A stretch of DNA of 44,584 nt from SKNW01 sp050485865 (lineage in GTDB: Bacteria > Gemmatimonadota > Gemmatimonadetes > Longimicrobiales > Gaopeijiaceae). Every line of letters starts with the position of its first letter. Within the stretch, counting starts at the first letter, position 1. The stretch is taken from positions 1-44,584 of the forward strand of contig JBJHCE010000011.1 in the NCBI GenBank assembly GCA_050485865.1, read 5' to 3'. Under the pieces are notes generated by a model. That model did no database searches, had not been told where the DNA came from, and saw only the letters and a program-made list of their open reading frames with translations. Made by a program: the position numbers and the translations under genes. Positions 40,238 through 44,584 of the stretch are shown here, one piece after another.

Positions 40238-41482
40238 ATGCTCTCGAAACCCCCCGCGTCTGTGACGAAACGCACCTCCTCCGGGTCCCTTCCGCCGGGT
40301 GAGGCAGGCGCGGTCCCCTCCCGCGCCGTGGCCACCGCCCCCGCGTTGCCCCATCGCCCGGAGGAGGGGCTCCCGGTCGCGCCTCCCGGCCCCCGGTCCC
40401 CTGCGCCGCCACGCGGCAGGCCGCCCTCCCGCGCACCGGACTTCGAGGGCCGGGCCCGGGAACTGGCCGAACGCCAGCACGGGGTGGTGACGCTGGATCA
40501 GCTCCGGGAGCTCGGCTACACCCGCCGGATGGTGGCAAGCAGGGTCAGGAAAGGACGCTTCGCGCCGGTACTGCGCGGGGTCTATGCGATCGGCCCCCGG
40601 CTCTCGGCTCGCTCGCGCGAGATGGCGGCGGTGCTCCAGGGCGACGGAGGCGCCGTACTCAGCCACCGGTCCGCTGCGGCGCTCTGGGGGATCTTCACCC
40701 TCCCGGACCGCTCGCCCGGCACGGACCCCGGGTGCTGCGAGGTGTCGGTCCTCGCCTCCAGGCGCTTCCGGCGCGTACCCGGTGTGCTCGCTCACTGCGT
40801 CGTCACGCTCCCCGATGAGGACCGCACCGAGCGCGAGGGGGTGCCCCTGACCACCCCGGAGCGCACCGTCCTCGACCTGGCGGCGCTGGCCTCCGGCGCT
40901 CCCACCCCCTCGGGCGCCCGTTCGGCCGCCGGACGCACGGACCACGGGCCCGGGGAGCGGGCCGCGATGATCCCTCTCCCCCCCTTCGGTCCCCGCGACC
41001 TGGAGCGCGTGGTGGCCCGGGCCGAACGGGAAGGCCTGGTATCCGTGGCGGGGCTCCGGGCCCGAATCGATGGGGCTCCGGCGAGAAAGGGTACGCGCCT
41101 CCTCCGCCGGATCCTCGAGATCGAAGGTGGGCCCGCCTTCACCCGGTCGGAGGCGGAGCGTCAGCTTCTGGCAAGGATCCGCCGATCCGGGCTCCCTGCA
41201 CCTCGGGTGAATGCCCAGGTGGGGCGGTGGGAGCTGGACTTCCACTGGCAGGAGGCGCACCTGGCCGTGGAGGTGGATGGCTTTGCCCATCACGGGACGC
41301 GCGACGGCTTCGAGCGCGACCGGGCGAAGGATGCGGACCTCGCCGCCCGCGGAATCCTGGTGATCCGCGTGACATGGAGACAGATCCGCGACACCCCGGA
41401 GGCGGTCATCGGCCGCGTGGCACGTGCCCTCGGAAGGGCGGAGGAACGTGCTGCGGTTGTCCGGGGCGGGGGGGGGGCCTGA
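40238..41482 (+). CDS. Winged-helix (AbiEi-type) plus DUF559 nuclease-like protein
   Basis: 414 aa from the ATG at 40238. The first 65 residues are Pro/Arg-rich and may not be translated; a GTG at 40328 is an alternative. Residues about 70-115 are the AbiEi antitoxin-type winged helix (ARELAERQHGVVTLDQLREL, then RMVASRVRKGRF). The middle part (GVYAIGPRLS, LSHRSAAALWGIF, TTPERTVLDLAAL) is common in these proteins. Residues about 300-400 are a DUF559/Vsr-like PD-(D/E)xK fold: SEAERQLLARIRRSGLPAPR, WELDFHWQEAHLAVEVDGFA with the acidic pair, then HHGTRDGFERDRAKD. It may cut or bind DNA. No AbiEii toxin is next to it. The start codon lies directly against a cluster of inverted repeats. Confidence 0.82.
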   Translation: MLSKPPASVTKRTSSGSLPPGEAGAVPSRAVATAPALPHRPEEGLPVAPPGPRSPAPPRGRPPSRAPDFEGRARELAERQHGVVTLDQLRELGYTRRMVASRVRKGRFAPVLRGVYAIGPRLSARSREMAAVLQGDGGAVLSHRSAAALWGIFTLPDRSPGTDPGCCEVSVLASRRFRRVPGVLAHCVVTLPDEDRTEREGVPLTTPERTVLDLAALASGAPTPSGARSAAGRTDHGPGERAAMIPLPPFGPRDLERVVARAEREGLVSVAGLRARIDGAPARKGTRLLRRILEIEGGPAFTRSEAERQLLARIRRSGLPAPRVNAQVGRWELDFHWQEAHLAVEVDGFAHHGTRDGFERDRAKDADLAARGILVIRVTWRQIRDTPEAVIGRVARALGRAEERAAVVRGGGGA

Positions 41483-41506
41483 AGGGGGGCAAGGCGGGGG
41501 CCTTCG

Positions 41507-42124
41507 TCAGCCCCCGGGGTCGATCCGTCCGAGGAGATCGGTGAGCACCCGGTGGGTGAGCCCCCAGACGCTGCGCCCGGCCACGTCGAAAGCGGGGAAG
41601 GCGAGATCTCCTGCCGGCGCGTAGCGGTACGTGGTCCGGGATCCGGGGTCACGGAGGTGGCCCAGGGGGACCCAATGGAGTTCGTCGACCTCGTGGGGAG
41701 CGGCGATTCGCGCCTCGGTTTCGGGGGGAACGGAGAAGACGAGGGGAAGGATCGTGAGGGGGGGGAGGTGGGCGTTCCGCGGAGCCACGAGGTCCAGTCT
41801 CCCGAGCACCTCCCCCACCGTCTCGAGGGGGATCGCCACCTCTTCCAGGGTTTCGCGCCGCGCGGTGTGGAGAAGGGAGGGGTCGATCGGATCCCACTTT
41901 CCGCCGGGAAAGGCCATGTGCCCCGACCAGGGATCGCGTTCGTGGCGCGCGCGCCGGATCAGGAGGAGTTCGGGAGAGGGTGCGAGACCGGAGTGGCCGG
42001 CCGGCGGGGGCCCCCGCAGAATGACCGACACGGCCGCGACCCACCCGCCCTCGCGGGGGGGTGGGTCGTCGACCGCACCGCGGTAGGGTGACAGGCTCGG
42101 GCGGAGTGCGGCGAGGGGGGACAT
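41507..42124 (-). CDS. Nudix hydrolase, CoA-pyrophosphatase-like
   Basis: 205 aa. The Nudix box is FPGGKWDPIDPSLLHTARRE followed by TLEEVAI. The REx2EE core is intact, while the earlier conserved Glu is Asp, as seen in some CoA diphosphatases. WSGHMAFPGGKW is the short motif before the box that NudL/NUDT7-type CoA hydrolases share in the form ...G(Q/H)(I/M)xFPGG. These enzymes split CoA or acyl-CoA to phosphopantetheine compounds and 3',5'-ADP with magnesium or manganese. Cytoplasmic. It lies 58 bases downstream of queE in the same direction and may be the last gene of that operon. Confidence 0.88.
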   Translation of the reverse strand: MSPLAALRPSLSPYRGAVDDPPPREGGWVAAVSVILRGPPPAGHSGLAPSPELLLIRRARHERDPWSGHMAFPGGKWDPIDPSLLHTARRETLEEVAIPLETVGEVLGRLDLVAPRNAHLPPLTILPLVFSVPPETEARIAAPHEVDELHWVPLGHLRDPGSRTTYRYAPAGDLAFPAFDVAGRSVWGLTHRVLTDLLGRIDPGG

Positions 42125-42182
42125 GCGCTCCGACTACCCCCGGAGACGAAGCGAGTTCAGCTTCTCCCCGGGCCCCTGACCC

Positions 42183-42887
42183 TCAGACCCCCTTCTTCTC
42201 CGCACCCCAGATGTGCTTGTGAAGCTGCGTCTGCATCCGCACGGGGAGGCCGCTTTCAAGGATCCACCGCGCCAGATCCTCGAGCACCGGGCCCGCCTCC
42301 CCCCATACCGGCGAGACCAGGAGCGCCCGGAGGCTCCCCTCGCGCACCCGGGCGTCGAGCCCCCGCTCGCGGATGACCGACTCCGCCCATCGCCAGTCCG
42401 CCTCGTCCGCGATCACGAACTTGACCTCGTCTCGGGCGTCCAGGTGCTCGAGGTTTTCCCAACGGTTCCGGTGCGACTCCACCGACCCCGGACACTTGAG
42501 GTCCATGATCACGTGGACGCGGGGGTCCAGGGGCGACACGTCTTCCGACCCGGAGGTCTCGACGAGCACGGTGAACCCCTCCTCGAGCAGCTGGTCGGCC
42601 AGGGCGAAGGCGTTCCGGTGCGCCAGCGGCTCTCCCCCGGTAAGCTCCACCACCGGGCACCCGAAGGCCCGGACCTGCTCCATGATCTCGGCCAGCGTCA
42701 TCCGATCGCCGCCCTGGAAGGCGTACGCCGTGTCGCACCAGCTGCACCGGAGGGGACAGCCGGTGAGCCGGACGAAGGTGCACGGGACTCCGGCCCACGT
42801 CGACTCGCCCTGGATCGAGTGGAAGATCTCCGTGATGCGGAGGAAGGGGGCGGGAGGGGCGGGGGCCGCCCGGGACGCGTCCATCAT
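42183..42887 (-). CDS. queE: 7-carboxy-7-deazaguanine synthase, radical SAM
   Basis: 234 aa from the ATG at 42887; the neighbouring ATG at 42884 is also possible. Motifs are ITEIFHSIQGESTWAGVPCT, then TGCPLRCSWCD, in which Cys44, Cys48 and Cys51 hold the 4Fe-4S cluster. ELTGGEPLAHRN is the radical SAM glycine-rich block. The end VRMQTQLHKHIWG is typical of QueE. It makes 7-carboxy-7-deazaguanine, a precursor of queuosine in tRNA and of 7-deazaguanine DNA marks. No queC, queD or queF is in this window. Its start overlaps the proline dehydrogenase stop by four bases (ATGA). Confidence 0.93.
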   Translation of the reverse strand: MMDASRAAPAPPAPFLRITEIFHSIQGESTWAGVPCTFVRLTGCPLRCSWCDTAYAFQGGDRMTLAEIMEQVRAFGCPVVELTGGEPLAHRNAFALADQLLEEGFTVLVETSGSEDVSPLDPRVHVIMDLKCPGSVESHRNRWENLEHLDARDEVKFVIADEADWRWAESVIRERGLDARVREGSLRALLVSPVWGEAGPVLEDLARWILESGLPVRMQTQLHKHIWGAEKKGV

Positions 42888-43885
42888 CGGTCCGTGCGCT
42901 CCGGGCCGTCCCTCTGGTCTGCAGGGGTCTGCGAACCGCGCCCCGGCCCCGGCCAGAGGAACCCGAGGGGCGATTCCTTCACGACGCTCCCCACCATGAA
43001 CGCCAGGTTCTCGGGGCGCTCCGCAAGCCGGCGCATCAGGTACGGGTACCACTTCTCGCCGTAGGGAATGTAGACGCGCACGTTGTACCCGTCGGCGACG
43101 AGCGCCTCCTGCAGGTCCCGACGCACGCCGTACAGCATCTGGAACTCGAAGTCGGACTTCGCGATGCCTTCTCGTGATGCGAACTCCCGGGCGCTGTCGA
43201 CCAGGAGGTCGTCGTGGGTGGCGAGGGCGGGGTAGTGCCCCTCGGCCAGAAGCACCCGCATCGACTCGAGGAAGGCGGCGCGGACCTTGTCGACCCCCTG
43301 CCAGGCCACCTCCGGGGGTTCGGCGTAGGCGCCCTTGCAGAGGCGTACCCGTGCCCCCAGCTCGATCATGCGTCGCACGTCTCCGGGGGTTCGCTTCAGG
43401 TAGGCCTGGAGCACGACCCCGATGTCGCGGTGCCCCTCGGCCCAGAGCTTCTCGAAGGCGTCGAGGGTCCGCTTCGTGTACGCCGAGGACTCCATGTCGA
43501 AGCGGAGGAAGATGCCTCCCTCGGCGGCGGCTTCCAGTACCCGACCCAGGTTCCGCGCAAGGAACGGCTCGGAAATGTCCTGCCCCATCTGCGTGAACTT
43601 GAGGGAGGCGTTCGCGTCGAGCCCCTCGGCGGCGATGCTCCGCACGAGCTCCACGTACCGGTCCGCTGCCCGCTCCGCATCCACTTCCGAGCGCACCGCC
43701 TCCCCGAGGTAGTTTCCGGTCACCTTGAGTCCGGCGGCGTTCGCGCCCCGCGCTGCCGCCAGGAGGTCGGCGAGCTCCTCGCCCGGCACGAAGCGGCGGC
43801 TCACCGACCGGGTGAGCGGGGTGCCGGTGAGGACCTTCCGGGCGGAGTCGGAACCGGACAGGAAGAGGAGGCCGCGACGGATCAT
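42884..43885 (-). CDS. Proline dehydrogenase (single-domain PRODH)
   Basis: 333 aa from the ATG at 43885. FAD-dependent barrel enzyme that oxidises proline to pyrroline-5-carboxylate and passes electrons to the quinone pool. Visible segments are VTGNYLGEAVRSEVDAERAA, NASLKFTQMGQDIS, FLRFDMESSAYTKRTLDAFE and GVVLQAYLKRT. RVRLCKGAYAEPPEVAW is the active-site strand, and YNVRVYIPYGEKWYPYLMRR is the conserved substrate-binding end. It is a monofunctional enzyme like those of Thermus and Gram-positives, without the PutA aldehyde dehydrogenase half. It is coupled by four-base overlaps to the hypothetical gene upstream and to queE downstream. Confidence 0.93.
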   Translation of the reverse strand: MIRRGLLFLSGSDSARKVLTGTPLTRSVSRRFVPGEELADLLAAARGANAAGLKVTGNYLGEAVRSEVDAERAADRYVELVRSIAAEGLDANASLKFTQMGQDISEPFLARNLGRVLEAAAEGGIFLRFDMESSAYTKRTLDAFEKLWAEGHRDIGVVLQAYLKRTPGDVRRMIELGARVRLCKGAYAEPPEVAWQGVDKVRAAFLESMRVLLAEGHYPALATHDDLLVDSAREFASREGIAKSDFEFQMLYGVRRDLQEALVADGYNVRVYIPYGEKWYPYLMRRLAERPENLAFMVGSVVKESPLGFLWPGPGRGSQTPADQRDGPERTDR

Positions 43886-44367
43886 CGGAGCTCGAAACCT
43901 GGGGGTGTGGAAGAAGGGGAGGCGTCGTCGGCCTCCACGGAACGGTCCGCCCCCCGGGCGATCGCGTCGTCCAGGAGCTCCCGGACCCTTCCGAGGGGAA
44001 GGCGGCCGAGCTCGCGGAGGGCGTCGTCCCGGGTGCGGGCGCGAACGAGGGGCTCGGACTCCACGTGCCCCACCACCCCGATCCCCGTGAGGGCCCAGCG
44101 GGGAAAGACCAGGTATCCCTCCCAGGGGGCCGCGAGGTCGGGCGTCCGCTCGGCCTCGGGCGACACGGTGTAGGGCTCGCCGTCCGCCCCCTCGAAGGCC
44201 GGGGGCCGCTCGTGCTCCCGGAAGTACCCCCCGAGGGTGGCGTCGGGTGCGCCGTCGATGTCGGCACTCGTCTCGCGGACGTCGTGCGCGTCCGTCGCAG
44301 CGTCGCCCTCGGCGTCGAGGCCGGCGTCCGGTTCGAGGGGGGGGTGGGGGGAGTCGGGGGAGGACAT
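43882..44367 (-). CDS. Conserved hypothetical protein in the proline dehydrogenase operon
   Basis: 161 aa from the ATG at 44367; a longer frame back to 44493 crosses a region with no likely ribosome site. The first 55 residues are acidic and low in complexity (PDAGLDAEGDAATDAHDVRE). The rest looks folded: LGGYFREHERPPAFEGADGE, PWEGYLVFPRWALTGIGVVG and RARTRDDALRELGRLPLGRV. No family is recognised. The stop overlaps the start of proline dehydrogenase by four bases, so it is the first gene of that operon. Soluble. The function is unknown. Confidence 0.65.
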   Translation of the reverse strand: MSSPDSPHPPLEPDAGLDAEGDAATDAHDVRETSADIDGAPDATLGGYFREHERPPAFEGADGEPYTVSPEAERTPDLAAPWEGYLVFPRWALTGIGVVGHVESEPLVRARTRDDALRELGRLPLGRVRELLDDAIARGADRSVEADDASPSSTPPGFELR

Positions 44368-44504
44368 CCCGAAAGATACACGATCCGCCGGGGCGCATCG
44401 ACGCCCCTCGGTGTGGCGGTGGCACGAATCTCGCACAGAAACCTTGTGTACCCGTAACCGCGATGCACAAATGTTGTGAAGCAAGGCCGGCACCGGCCGG
44501 CACC

Positions 44505-44584
44505 GGCCGGCCCCGGCCGCCTAGGCCGGCCCTGGCCGCCCTGGCCGCCCCCGGCCGCCTAGGCCGGCCCCGGCCGCCTAGGCC
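44505..44584. repeat. 19-bp GC-rich tandem repeat running off the window
   Basis: The unit GGCCGGCCCCGGCCGCCTA occurs at 44505-44523 and identically at 44562-44580. Two variant units of the same length lie between (44524-44542 and 44543-44561), and a new unit begins at 44581. Related GCCGGCACCG sequence precedes it from 44485. The period is not a multiple of three and no gene covers it. The CCTAGG and GGCCGGCC palindromes at each junction allow folding. Unit number probably varies between strains. Confidence 0.8.

Overview
The window is a GC-rich bacterial chromosome segment with tightly packed genes. No rRNA or tRNA gene is visible. The best guess is a member of Gemmatimonadota or a close relative. 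The reasons are the GC bias, several exported 6-bladed beta-propeller lipoproteins sharing a G-x-GPGE-(F/L) motif, many exported enzymes (amidohydrolase, S9 peptidase, Tat-type metallo-beta-lactamase fold protein), and short conserved hypotheticals next to housekeeping genes. This assignment is inferred from protein content; no marker gene in the window proves it.

Left end, 1-6450. This is an accessory region. A truncated IS1380-type transposase lies at 1-723. A three-gene leftward operon (4331 to 984) follows: a small secreted protein with eight cysteines, a propeller lipoprotein, and a membrane-anchored protein that joins a DsbA-like thioredoxin domain (CPAC) to a propeller. A good sigma70-like promoter with a dyad sits upstream. 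On the far side is a decayed ISL3-family element (4699-5985) that abuts a cut-off IS3-type orfA. The operon is therefore bracketed by insertion sequences. It also looks less GC-rich than the rest.

6455-16430. An exported amidohydrolase is divergent from an SDR oxidoreductase. A propeller lipoprotein, a cupin coupled to a branched-chain aminotransferase and an exported HpcH/HpaI-type aldolase follow. Next is a GntR(YtrA-type)-ABC ATPase-membrane protein operon with a perfect inverted repeat in front, and then a Tat-exported MBL-fold hydrolase.

16497-26972. A PAS-histidine kinase-receiver hybrid is followed by an SLC13-type transporter divergent from an NSS transporter. Downstream of the NSS gene is a second cysteine-rich secreted protein, coupled by a 4-base overlap to another propeller lipoprotein. 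A strong bidirectional hairpin separates it from an S9 peptidase and a 6-phosphofructokinase.

27156-44584. This stretch holds an MIP18-type Fe-S factor, a CMD/AhpD-like protein, several hypotheticals, and a PLP decarboxylase-CPBP protease-DUF6941 operon with 4-base overlaps. A MOSC protein, a TPR protein, a fifth propeller protein and a type IIA topoisomerase A subunit (gyrA-like) follow. Then come a saccharopine-dehydrogenase-like enzyme, a repeat-rich intergenic region before a winged-helix/DUF559 nuclease-like gene, a Nudix hydrolase, and a coupled hypothetical-proline dehydrogenase-queE operon. The window ends in a 19-bp GC-rich tandem repeat.

The most interesting lead is the pairing, seen twice, of a small secreted Cys-rich protein with a 6-bladed propeller lipoprotein. 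In one case a DsbA-propeller fusion is in the same operon, which suggests an envelope system for making, folding or presenting disulfide-rich peptides.
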